Shown here piece by piece: positions 1 through 5,174 of a stretch of 5,174 bases of DNA (within the stretch, counting starts at the first letter, position 1; every line of letters starts with the position of its first letter). The translations under genes and the position numbers were made by a program. The DNA is from DASWHD01 sp036393335. Its GTDB lineage: Bacteria; CG2-30-53-67; CG2-30-70-394. The stretch lies in contig DASWHD010000253.1 of assembly GCA_036393335.1 (NCBI GenBank), positions 1 through 5,174 on the forward strand. The letters run 5' to 3'. The notes below the pieces were generated by a model. It saw nothing but the letters and a program-made list of their open reading frames with translations, did not search any database and was not told where the DNA came from.

Positions 1-27
1 AACGCGCGTAGATCCTGGCTGGCCCGC

Positions 28-90
28 GGTAGGAGCCGATTCTATCGGCGACCCCATGTGGCAGGTCGCCGAAGGGATTCGGCTCCTACC
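28..90. repeat. Divergent REP pair (BIME-like inverted repeat)
   Basis: Two REP units face each other. The left unit (28-53, read on +) has a GTAG foot at 29-32 followed by a hairpin, GCCGAT (35-40), loop TCT, ATCGGC (44-49). The right unit (64-90, read on -) has its GTAG foot at 89-86 and a hairpin of GCCGAA (68-73), loop GGGA, TTCGGC (78-83). The two arms are near-perfect inverted copies of 26 and 27 bases around a 10-base loop, so the whole element can also form one long stem. Known: a GTAG foot plus short hairpin is the hallmark of REPs handled by RAYT transposases. It lies about 80 bases past the vapC stop and could stabilise the mRNA 3' end or end transcription, but there is no T-tract. 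Confidence 0.85.
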
Positions 91-172
91 CCGGACGAGG
101 ACCCGGCCAGGAGATGCGGGCAGTTGCGCGGGCGCAGCAGAGTCATGGTGAGAAATACGGGCTAGGGGTGGG

Positions 173-607
173 TCAGACGATCAGTGGGTTGCGAACGGCA
201 AGGGAGGGGAAACGGGTGAAGTCGCGGTCGGCGCTCCACAATTCCCGCACGTTGTGATGGGCACAGAGCGCCGCGATGCGGGCGTCGTGGACCTGCGGAC
301 CGGCGATACGGCCCGCCTCCAGGAGGCCCCGGAGGCTCGGCCAATAGCCATCGCGCTCGGCGAGGAGAGCGAGGCTCGGCGACTCCAGCCATGCCTCGAC
401 CTGGTCGATGGCCTGGGGCACGGGGGTCGCCGGCTGGTAGATGCGCGGGTGGGTGACGACGGCGAGAAACTCGTGGAGGGACGGCCAGGGAATCGCCCAC
501 GGGGTGGTACTCTCGGCGAGATCCCGCACCACGCCGTAGGCGGCCTCGTGCCAGGGGGAGTCCTCGCGGTGGGCGTAGACCAGGAGGTTGGTGTCGACGG
601 CGATCAT
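173..607 (-). CDS. vapC: VapC-type PIN-domain ribonuclease toxin
   Basis: This 144-residue protein is a single PIN domain, the fold of type II VapC toxins, which are Mg-dependent endoribonucleases that cut tRNA or rRNA when not bound by antitoxin. The acidic active-site residues are visible: D5 in the opening motif IAVDTNLLVYAH, E46 in LHEFL, D108 in VHDARIAAL, and D127/D129 in SADRDF near the C-terminus. The opening VDTNLLVYAHREDSPWH resembles the mycobacterial-type PIN subfamily (TIGR00028 in memory). The open frame extends 19 codons further upstream, but the start at 607 is chosen because its ATG overlaps the vapB stop (ATGA) and the PIN fold begins there. Translation is probably coupled to vapB, since no good ribosome binding site is seen. 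Length and motifs look intact, so the toxin is likely active. The RNA target cannot be told from sequence. Confidence 0.93.
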   Translation of the reverse strand: MIAVDTNLLVYAHREDSPWHEAAYGVVRDLAESTTPWAIPWPSLHEFLAVVTHPRIYQPATPVPQAIDQVEAWLESPSLALLAERDGYWPSLRGLLEAGRIAGPQVHDARIAALCAHHNVRELWSADRDFTRFPSLAVRNPLIV

Positions 608-849
608 CCGCCGCGACCCTTGTAGGCCGCGTCGCGCAGGTCGGCCCAGTCGGCCTCGCGCCACTCCTCGCGCAGCCCTTCACCGCGGAAGGTGGCGCGC
701 CGCAGGCGGTACGGTGGTCGTGCCTCGCGCGCCTGCAGGACCTGCCGCAGACCCGTCTCCACCAGGACCTTGAGGGTGATTCCCTCGCGCGCGGCGACGG
801 CCTTCGCCTCTGCAAGCAGGGCATCAGAAATCTCTACGGTTGTCTTCAT
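604..849 (-). CDS. vapB: VapB-type antitoxin, ribbon-helix-helix
   Basis: This 81-residue protein lies directly upstream of vapC and overlaps it by four bases, the usual antitoxin-first order. Residues 1-40 (MKTTVEISDALLAEAKAVAA, then REGITLKVLVETGLRQVL) fit a short beta strand and two helices of a ribbon-helix-helix DNA-binding dimer, like the DUF2191/VapB family. Residues 41-81 are charged, with two Trp (W63, W68), and would form the tail that wraps and blocks the PIN active site. An in-frame ATG lies 12 bases upstream at 861. I prefer 849 because MKTTVEIS is the typical family start and because the 861 ATG sits inside the predicted -10 box and palindrome. Inferred: VapB, alone or with VapC, represses its own promoter by binding the palindrome at 858-870. 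Confidence 0.9.
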   Translation of the reverse strand: MKTTVEISDALLAEAKAVAAREGITLKVLVETGLRQVLQAREARPPYRLRRATFRGEGLREEWREADWADLRDAAYKGRGG

Positions 850-856
850 ATGGGCA

Positions 857-885
857 ACCATAATCTATGGGATGGCAAGCAGCAA
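857..885 (-). promoter_or_regulatory. Predicted vapBC promoter, possibly leaderless
   Basis: On the minus strand there is a -35-like TTGCTG (885-880), a spacer of exactly 17 bases, and a -10-like TATGGT (862-857). Transcription would start at about 850-849, which is the vapB ATG itself. This agrees with the lack of any Shine-Dalgarno sequence upstream of that ATG. The box matches are only partial (3/6 and 4/6), so this is a prediction. Confidence 0.45.
858..870. promoter_or_regulatory. Candidate VapB operator palindrome
   Basis: CCATA-ATC-TATGG is a perfect 5-3-5 inverted repeat that overlaps the predicted -10 box of vapBC. Ribbon-helix-helix antitoxins commonly autoregulate through short palindromes at this position. 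A second TATGGG occurs at 849-854, so TATGGG is present as direct repeats 17 bases apart (849 and 866), which may give an extended binding site. Confidence 0.45.
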
Positions 886-907
886 ATCACCGCGCACACA
901 CCGTCGG

Positions 908-930
908 GGCACGGCATGCCGTGCCTCTAC
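908..930 (-). repeat. REP-like hairpin with perfect 18-bp palindrome
   Basis: Read on the minus strand, a GTAG foot (930-927) is followed by A and then the perfect palindrome GGCACGGCATGCCGTGCC (925-908). A CGTCG (902-906) and a CGACG (930-934) flank it. It lies about 40 bases past the ilvD stop and some 22 bases upstream of the vapB -35 box. It may form a stable mRNA 3' end for ilvD. It differs in sequence from the pair at 28-90 but shares the GTAG foot. Confidence 0.7.
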
Positions 931-953
931 GACGGAGCAGCGCCCCGCACGGC

Positions 954-974
954 GGCGGGCAGAGCCCACCCTAC
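954..974 (-). repeat. REP-like hairpin overlapping the ilvD stop codon
   Basis: On the minus strand the GTAG foot (974-971) is followed by a 7-bp stem, GGTGGGC (970-964), loop TCT (963-961) and GCCCGCC (960-954), with one G-T wobble. The last three bases of the foot are the TAG stop codon of ilvD. It points the same way as the hairpin at 908-930, forming a tandem pair in the ilvD-vapB gap. Confidence 0.7.
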
Positions 975-2842
975 GTGTGGGTCGACGGGACCGGCGATGC
1001 GGTGCGGGTGGGGACCTCGCGTACCGCGCCCTTGGCGGCGCTGGTGGTCATGGCGGCATACGCCGCAAGCGCCGCGCTCACCTGGCGGTCGCGGTTGGGC
1101 CGCCACGCCCCGTCGCCCTTCGCCTCCATGGCCGCCCGGCGACGCGCCAGCTCGTCGTCGCTGATCGCCAGGTGGATGGAGCGCTTGGGGATGTCGATCA
1201 TGATCGTGTCACCTTCCTCTATCAGGCCGATGGCGCCGCCCTCCGCGGCCTCCGGCGAGACGTGGCCGATGGACAGGCCCGAGGTGCCGCCGGAGAAGCG
1301 GCCGTCGGTGATCAGGGCGCACTGCTTGCCGAGCCCCTTCGACTTCAGGTAGCTGGTCGGGTAGAGCATCTCCTGCATGCCCGGGCCGCCGCGCGGCCCC
1401 TCGTAGCGGATCACCACCACGTCGCCCGGTTCGATCAGACCGGCGAGGATCGCCTCCACCGAGGCCTCCTGGCTGTCGAACAGCCGCGCCCGGCCGGCGA
1501 AGGTGAGGATCGCGGCGTCGACGCCGGCGGTCTTGACGATGCACCCCTCCTCCGCGAGGTTACCGTAGAGAACCGCGAGGCCGCCGTCCTGGCTGTAGGC
1601 GTGCTCCTGGTCGCGCACGCAGCCTGCCTCCCGGTCGAGGTCGAGGGTCGGGTAGTGCGCCGCCTGGCTGAAGGCCACGGTGGTGGGGACGCCGCCGGGG
1701 GCGGCGCGGAAGAACTCGCGGACGGACTCCCGATCGGTGCGGGTGACGTCCCAGGCGGCGATCGCCTCGCCCATGGAGGCGCTGTGCACCGTGGGGACGT
1801 CCAGGTTGAAGACGCCGGCGCGGCTCAGCTCGCCGAGGATGGCGAAGATCCCGCCGGCGCGGTGCACGTCCTCCACGTGGTACTGCTGGCTGGAGGGCGC
1901 CACCTTGCACAGGTTGGGCACGAGCCGCGACATGCGGTCGATGTCCGCCATGGTGAAGTCGACCGACCCCTCGCGGGCGATGGCCAGGAGGTGGAGGACG
2001 GTGTTGGTCGAGCCGCCCATGGCGATGTCCAGGGCGATGGCGTTCTCGAACCCCTCGAAGGTGGCGATGGAGCGCGGCAGCACCGCGGCGTCGTCCTGCT
2101 CGTAGTAGCGCCGCGCAAGAGTGACGATGCGCCGCCCCGCCTCCAGGAACAGCGCCTTGCGCTCCGCATGGGTGGCCACCAGGGTGCCGTTGCCCGGCAG
2201 GGCCAGGCCCAGGGCCTCGGCGAGGCAGTTCATGGAGTTGGCGGTGAACATCCCGGAGCACGACCCGCAGGTGGGGCAGGCGGAGCGCTCCATCGCCATC
2301 ACCTCGGCGTCGGTCACCGCGTCGTCCGCCGCCTGCACCATGGCGTCCACCAGGTCGACGTGCAGCTCCTGGCCGCGCCACTGCACCTTGCCCGCCTCCA
2401 TCGGCCCCCCGGAGACGAAGATCGCCGGGATGTTGAGGCGCAGGGCGGCCATCATCATGCCGGGCGTGATCTTGTCGCAGTTGGAGATGCACACCAGGGC
2501 GTCGGCGCAGTGGGCGTTGACCATGTACTCCACCGAGTCGGCGATGATCTCCCGCGACGGCAGGCTGTAGAGCATGCCGCCATGGCCCATGGCGATGCCG
2601 TCGTCGATGGCGATGGTGTTGAACTCCTTGGCCACGCCGCCGGCCGCCTCGATCTCGCGCGCCACCATCTGCCCCAGGTCCTTGAGGTGGACGTGGCCGG
2701 GAACGAATTGGGTGAAGGAGTTGGCCACGGCGATGATCGGCTTGTCGAAGTCGGCATCAGTCATGCCGGTGGCGCGCCACAGGGCGCGGGCACCGGCCAT
2801 GTTGCGGCCGTGGGTGGTGGTGCGGGAGCGATATGCAGGCAT
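971..2842 (-). CDS. ilvD: Dihydroxy-acid dehydratase
   Basis: This 623-residue enzyme dehydrates 2,3-dihydroxy-isovalerate and 2,3-dihydroxy-3-methylvalerate to the 2-oxo acids that precede valine and isoleucine. It is a cytoplasmic, Fe-S- and Mg-dependent enzyme. It resembles E. coli IlvD (616 residues) along its whole length, starting with MPAYRSRTTTHGRNMAGARA. Key residues are D80-D81 (IDDG, Mg), C122 and K124 in ISNCDKITPGM, C195 in CPTCGSCSGM, E481 in RYEGPRGGPGM, and the C-terminal signature TDGRFSGGTSG (512-522) with S517. Position 49, a third Cys cluster ligand in the [2Fe-2S] branch, is Gly (VPGHVHL), as in E. coli, so a [4Fe-4S] oxygen-sensitive cluster is expected. The start has a good ribosome binding site. 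Conservation ends near KGAVRE (604-609), and the tail PTRTASPVPSTHT runs into a REP element that supplies the stop. No other ilv gene is in view. Confidence 0.98.
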   Translation of the reverse strand: MPAYRSRTTTHGRNMAGARALWRATGMTDADFDKPIIAVANSFTQFVPGHVHLKDLGQMVAREIEAAGGVAKEFNTIAIDDGIAMGHGGMLYSLPSREIIADSVEYMVNAHCADALVCISNCDKITPGMMMAALRLNIPAIFVSGGPMEAGKVQWRGQELHVDLVDAMVQAADDAVTDAEVMAMERSACPTCGSCSGMFTANSMNCLAEALGLALPGNGTLVATHAERKALFLEAGRRIVTLARRYYEQDDAAVLPRSIATFEGFENAIALDIAMGGSTNTVLHLLAIAREGSVDFTMADIDRMSRLVPNLCKVAPSSQQYHVEDVHRAGGIFAILGELSRAGVFNLDVPTVHSASMGEAIAAWDVTRTDRESVREFFRAAPGGVPTTVAFSQAAHYPTLDLDREAGCVRDQEHAYSQDGGLAVLYGNLAEEGCIVKTAGVDAAILTFAGRARLFDSQEASVEAILAGLIEPGDVVVIRYEGPRGGPGMQEMLYPTSYLKSKGLGKQCALITDGRFSGGTSGLSIGHVSPEAAEGGAIGLIEEGDTIMIDIPKRSIHLAISDDELARRRAAMEAKGDGAWRPNRDRQVSAALAAYAAMTTSAAKGAVREVPTRTASPVPSTHT

Positions 2843-2848
2843 GGCAGG

Positions 2849-2855
2849 ACCTCTC
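2849..2855 (-). promoter_or_regulatory. ilvD ribosome binding site
   Basis: GAGAGGT on the minus strand lies six bases upstream of the ilvD ATG. It is a strong Shine-Dalgarno match and fixes the start at 2842, which also matches the E. coli N-terminus. Confidence 0.8.
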
Positions 2856-2865
2856 GGGTAGCGTA

Positions 2866-2884
2866 GTGTAGTGCCACTCTACAC
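2866..2884. promoter_or_regulatory. Inverted repeat upstream of ilvD
   Basis: GTGTAG (2866-2871) and CTACAC (2879-2884) form a perfect 6-bp inverted repeat with a 7-base spacer, 24-42 bases before the ilvD ATG. It could be an operator or an mRNA leader hairpin. Possible -10 boxes TAGAGT and TACACT lie in it on the minus strand, but no convincing -35 box accompanies either, so the ilvD promoter remains unassigned. Confidence 0.3.
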
Positions 2885-3023
2885 CGGTCCCACGGCAAAG
2901 CTCGACCCGCCGCCTTCGGTCGCCGCCACGAGCCATGGCTGACCGTGGTGCGGGAGCTGCCGGTACCCCAAGTAAGGGGGGGGGCGGCCGTGCATACGCG
3001 GTCTGCGGGTCACTGTCGGGACC

Positions 3024-3039
3024 GTGGTACTGTTACCAC
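3024..3039 (-). terminator. Weak hairpin downstream of the phosphodiesterase gene
   Basis: Read on the minus strand, GTGGTA-ACAG-TACCAC is a perfect 6-bp stem with a 4-base loop, starting about 40 bases after the stop codon of the GDPD gene. There is no T-tract, so a classic intrinsic terminator is not shown. It may only be an mRNA 3' structure. Confidence 0.25.
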
Positions 3040-3079
3040 CGCCGGCTGGAGGGGATGTGGCGGGCAAGCGGACTCCGGG

Positions 3080-3922
3080 TCATTCCGGCGACCGGGCACC
3101 CCGCGCGCGATCGCGCTGCGCGACGCAGGACGCGGGCCGGTCGGAGATGGCAATGCCGATGCCCTGGGCGTACGCCCAAGCGCACCTGGCGCCGAACAGC
3201 TCCCCGAGCCGGCCGTGGCGGAAGGCGTTGACCAAGGGGATCTTGCCGGCTGCGCGCACCGTCGCGACGACCGACCGCCGGCACATCGCGGGGGCGAGCT
3301 CGATGATCAGCAGGTGGTCGTCGTGCAGGTCGATGGCCCACTGCAACTGGCTGTCCGCCGCCACGCGGAACGACAGGGTGACGCGCGGATCGGCGGCCCG
3401 TGCCCGGTGGTACCGCTCGGGATCCGACTTGGCCTCCAGGTAGACCCAGTCGTAGGCATCGTACCGCTGCACCAGGGCAATGGCCGGTTCGACCGCGTCG
3501 ATCTCCTTGGGCTCGGCATCGATGATCACCTTGCCCGCGGACCATTGCAGGACCTCCTCCAGGGTCGGGATCCGTTCCCGGCTGAGCTTGAAGCGACACT
3601 CCTTGATCTCTGCCACGGTCTTCGCGTTCACCGGCCCGTCGCACCAGGTGCGCAGGCCGAGGGTCGCGTCGTGGTAGATAACCGGCACCTTGTCCTGCGA
3701 GAGGCGGAGGTCGGTACCGATGATGTCCACCCCTGCCTCGTAGGCAGCCGCGAAACGCCGCAAGGTGTCCGGGGCGAGGTGAAAGACTCCGCCCGAGTGG
3801 GCGCCCGCCTGGGGTCCCTGGAGCCGCTCCCGCAGGGGCTGCCCTGAGGCCGCGGCGAGGGAAAAGGCGATGGCGGGCGCGCCTAGGACGAAGAGGAGAG
3901 ACAAGAGCCTTTCGTGGTGCAT
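3080..3922 (-). CDS. Exported glycerophosphodiester phosphodiesterase family protein
   Basis: A 280-residue protein with an N-terminal signal peptide (basic MHHER, hydrophobic LLSLLFVLGAPAIAFSLAAA, likely cut near residues 25-28) and then a GDPD-type TIM barrel. The family hydrolyses glycerophosphodiesters to glycerol-3-phosphate and an alcohol. Visible landmarks are H42 in AHSGG, D71 in GTDLRL, H84-D85 in VIYHDATL, the TWCDGPVNAKTVAEIKEC block (92-109), PTLEEVL (119-125), E137 in DAEPK, and GIGIAISDRP (254-263) near the end. Two expected residues differ: Ser follows the first His where the family has Arg, and Gly69 replaces the first Glu of the ExD metal pair. C94 and C109 could form a disulfide after export. 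A GTG start at 3967 is possible, but the ATG at 3922 puts the signal peptide at the true N-terminus; its ribosome binding site is weak. Substrate is unknown and activity is uncertain. Confidence 0.85.
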   Translation of the reverse strand: MHHERLLSLLFVLGAPAIAFSLAAASGQPLRERLQGPQAGAHSGGVFHLAPDTLRRFAAAYEAGVDIIGTDLRLSQDKVPVIYHDATLGLRTWCDGPVNAKTVAEIKECRFKLSRERIPTLEEVLQWSAGKVIIDAEPKEIDAVEPAIALVQRYDAYDWVYLEAKSDPERYHRARAADPRVTLSFRVAADSQLQWAIDLHDDHLLIIELAPAMCRRSVVATVRAAGKIPLVNAFRHGRLGELFGARCAWAYAQGIGIAISDRPASCVAQRDRARGARSPE

Positions 3923-4120
3923 GGTTGCTTTACCGGATGATGCACCCGCGGCCGTGAGGGGATTCACCTCACCGCCCGGTGTGATCGACCGGATCCGACC
4001 GTGGATTGGGACAGACTCGCGATCGGGATACAGCGGCCCGGGGGCAGGGCATCGTGCGATCCGCGGGCCGGCGCGCCGATGGATTGGGCTACTGCCGGCA
4101 ATGTCGAGGGTTGCGCAGAT

Positions 4121-4146
4121 CTCGCCGCTTGAGCGGCTCAGGCGAG
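4121..4146 (-). terminator. Stem-loops overlapping the stop of the unknown gene
   Basis: GCCGC (4124-4128), loop TTGA, GCGGC (4133-4137) is a perfect 5-bp stem just past the stop codon at 4138-4140. A competing outer pairing, CTCGCC (4121-4126) with GGCGAG (4141-4146), encloses the stop codon. No T-tract follows, so termination is only possible, not shown. Confidence 0.25.
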
Positions 4147-5172
4147 ACCGAACGTCTCTGCAACTTTCTCGGACCAGGTGTCGGGATCACTCTGGTGCAT
4201 GTCAAGAATGGCATGGGCGGCCTGGTGCCAGCGGTCGGCCCCGTGTGCCGCAGCGTCACGCAGGGGAGAGAGGTCGCCGCTGGCGGCCCACTGGTCATAG
4301 GCGGCCACTAGCTCGGGGGAAAGCTCGCGGCGCATGCCGCGCAGGTTGGCAAAGTAGTAGTGCAGGGCAGGGGGGTGGTCCCTCTGCAACAGGCCGGGAA
4401 GGGTGGAGAGCGCGTCGGCGAGCAGGTCGCGGACTGCCCGGGTGATGATCTCGGTGCGGCCGCACGATCGGGAGAAATATAATTCATTCCATCGAGGCCC
4501 CAGTAGGTTACCGGCCATTGCCTCACCTAGCTCGTGAAGGATAGCGGTCTCCGTCTCGGCCCCCGTCACTCGCTCCAGCAGGTCGTCCGGAGCAAGGTGG
4601 TCACCGAAGGTGCGCATGGCGCGGCCCAAGGCGCCGTCCTGCTTGTGCCATTGCCACTCCTCGATGTGCGACCACGCCTCACGGCGGATCGACTCCTGGC
4701 GCACGAACACCGTCGTACCCTGGAGCATGGCGGCCGGAGCGGCCATGTCCCGGGCATGCTCGCGGCCGGAGACCAGGATCTCGAGACCCTCGTGCGATTC
4801 TCGCCGGAGGAGGTCGCCAACAAAGAAGTGCGGCTTAAGATATCGGCCATAACCAGCGCTATAAACGAGAGAATCTGGAAGCAATGCGGTATTGATGTTC
4901 GTGCCATCAAAAGGGTTGCAGATGCCCCCGGCGGTAGGGATGTCGAGGAACTCGTCGTCCTCGATCGCGTTCCACAGTGTCTCACGCTCGGCGAGCCAGT
5001 CGCCGACGTCCTCCTTGGCGAGGGTTGCGGAGAACGGCAGCCGCTTCTCCCAGCGATAATGCTCGCGCATCTTCAGGAGGAAGATGCACAGGGTGAAGTT
5101 TCCGGCGTGGCGCGCATCGGAGATGTCGCAATTCCGCTGCACGGCACGCACGAGATCGTCTGTGGGAGTCAT
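4138..5172 (-). CDS. Conserved hypothetical protein, function unknown
   Basis: This 344-residue reading frame starts at an ATG two bases from the window edge, so a longer N-terminus cannot be excluded, though MTPTDDLVRAVQRNCDISDA looks like a natural start. It reads as a soluble, mostly helical protein with no signal peptide and no membrane segment. Notable features are C15 and C29 in a conserved-looking N-terminal block (NCDISDARHAGNFTLCIFLL), a Trp-rich stretch EAWSHIEEWQWHKQ (165-178), GICNPFDGTNINTAL (83-97), and HYYFANLRGMRREL (271-284). From memory it resembles the Sfum_1244-like uncharacterised family of sulfur-metabolising and syntrophic bacteria, but I hold that loosely. Local AT-rich patches (4474-4490, about 4830-4915), including a TTA leucine codon at 4482-4480, depart from the strict GC-rich codon use of ilvD. 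The next gene is 215 bases away, so no operon partner is visible downstream. Confidence 0.8.
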   Translation of the reverse strand: MTPTDDLVRAVQRNCDISDARHAGNFTLCIFLLKMREHYRWEKRLPFSATLAKEDVGDWLAERETLWNAIEDDEFLDIPTAGGICNPFDGTNINTALLPDSLVYSAGYGRYLKPHFFVGDLLRRESHEGLEILVSGREHARDMAAPAAMLQGTTVFVRQESIRREAWSHIEEWQWHKQDGALGRAMRTFGDHLAPDDLLERVTGAETETAILHELGEAMAGNLLGPRWNELYFSRSCGRTEIITRAVRDLLADALSTLPGLLQRDHPPALHYYFANLRGMRRELSPELVAAYDQWAASGDLSPLRDAAAHGADRWHQAAHAILDMHQSDPDTWSEKVAETFGLA

Positions 5173-5174
5173 GG

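Noticed and set aside
162..824. 220-codon minus-strand frame overlapping vapBC
   Set aside because: It is Arg/Pro-rich and out of frame with vapB and vapC, both of which match known families over the same DNA.
692..2866. 724-codon open frame on the plus strand opposite ilvD and vapB
   Set aside because: It lies antisense to the clearly real ilvD and runs through the vapB antisense and the REP hairpins. Its translation is low-complexity (runs of G, A, R, H, V), typical of a shadow frame in GC-rich DNA.
2862..2877. Sigma-54-like promoter TGGCAC-TACAC-TACGC before ilvD
   Set aside because: The GG to GC distance is one base longer than the strict sigma-54 spacing, and the TTGC element is not matched.
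2843..2936. Leader peptide or attenuator for ilvD
   Set aside because: The only nearby minus-strand ATG (2936) opens a frame reading MARGGDRRRRVELCRGTG, with no run of Ile, Leu or Val codons, and it runs into ilvD out of frame.
2945..3847. 300-codon open frame on the plus strand opposite the phosphodiesterase
   Set aside because: It is antisense to a gene with recognisable GDPD motifs and a signal peptide, and its own translation shows no domain.
4034..4070. CGGCCCG / CGGGCCG inverted repeat with an inner ATCG-TG-CGAT
   Set aside because: The stem is short, the loop is 23 bases, and such G/C-only pairings are expected by chance in this composition.
4002..4088. Direct repeat TGGATTGGG at 4002-4010 and 4080-4088
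   Set aside because: Nine bases occurring twice in a 215-base gap, with no related flanks or further copies, is too little to call a functional repeat.
4522..4536. HELGE (213-217) in the unknown protein as a zinc protease motif
   Set aside because: The HExxH motif needs a second His at the fifth position, and here that residue is Glu.

Overview
The window is GC-rich bacterial DNA. All five genes I can support lie on the minus strand, so transcription runs from high to low coordinates. The E. coli-type IlvD, the dense GTAG-footed REP hairpins and the GC bias suggest a high-GC gammaproteobacterium, possibly of the Ectothiorhodospiraceae/Chromatiales kind. That placement is inference, since there is no rRNA or species marker here.

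In transcription order: (1) 5172-4138, a 344-residue cytoplasmic protein of unknown function whose start lies at the window edge; (2) 3922-3080, an exported glycerophosphodiester phosphodiesterase family protein with unusual active-site motifs; (3) 2842-971, ilvD, a complete dihydroxy-acid dehydratase of branched-chain amino acid synthesis; (4) 849-604 and 607-173, a vapB-vapC toxin-antitoxin pair overlapping by four bases. The first three genes are separated by gaps of about 215 and 237 bases and look like independent units. Only vapBC is a clear operon.

The intergenic DNA is more structured than the genes. A divergent pair of REP hairpins (28-90) lies downstream of vapC. Two further REP-like hairpins (954-974 and 908-930) lie between ilvD and vapB. 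All four begin with the tetranucleotide GTAG that is typical of REPs mobilised by RAYT (TnpA-REP) transposases. The TAG of one of these feet is the stop codon of ilvD. The vapBC module is thus bracketed by REP elements. vapB has a plausible promoter whose -10 box lies in a 13-bp palindrome, and the spacing suggests a leaderless mRNA. No gene-free stretch exceeds 300 bases. I see no RNA gene, CRISPR array or intact insertion sequence. The window is mostly ordinary chromosome, and the points worth a second look are the REP/stop-codon overlap, the vapB promoter, the altered phosphodiesterase motifs and the uncharacterised protein.
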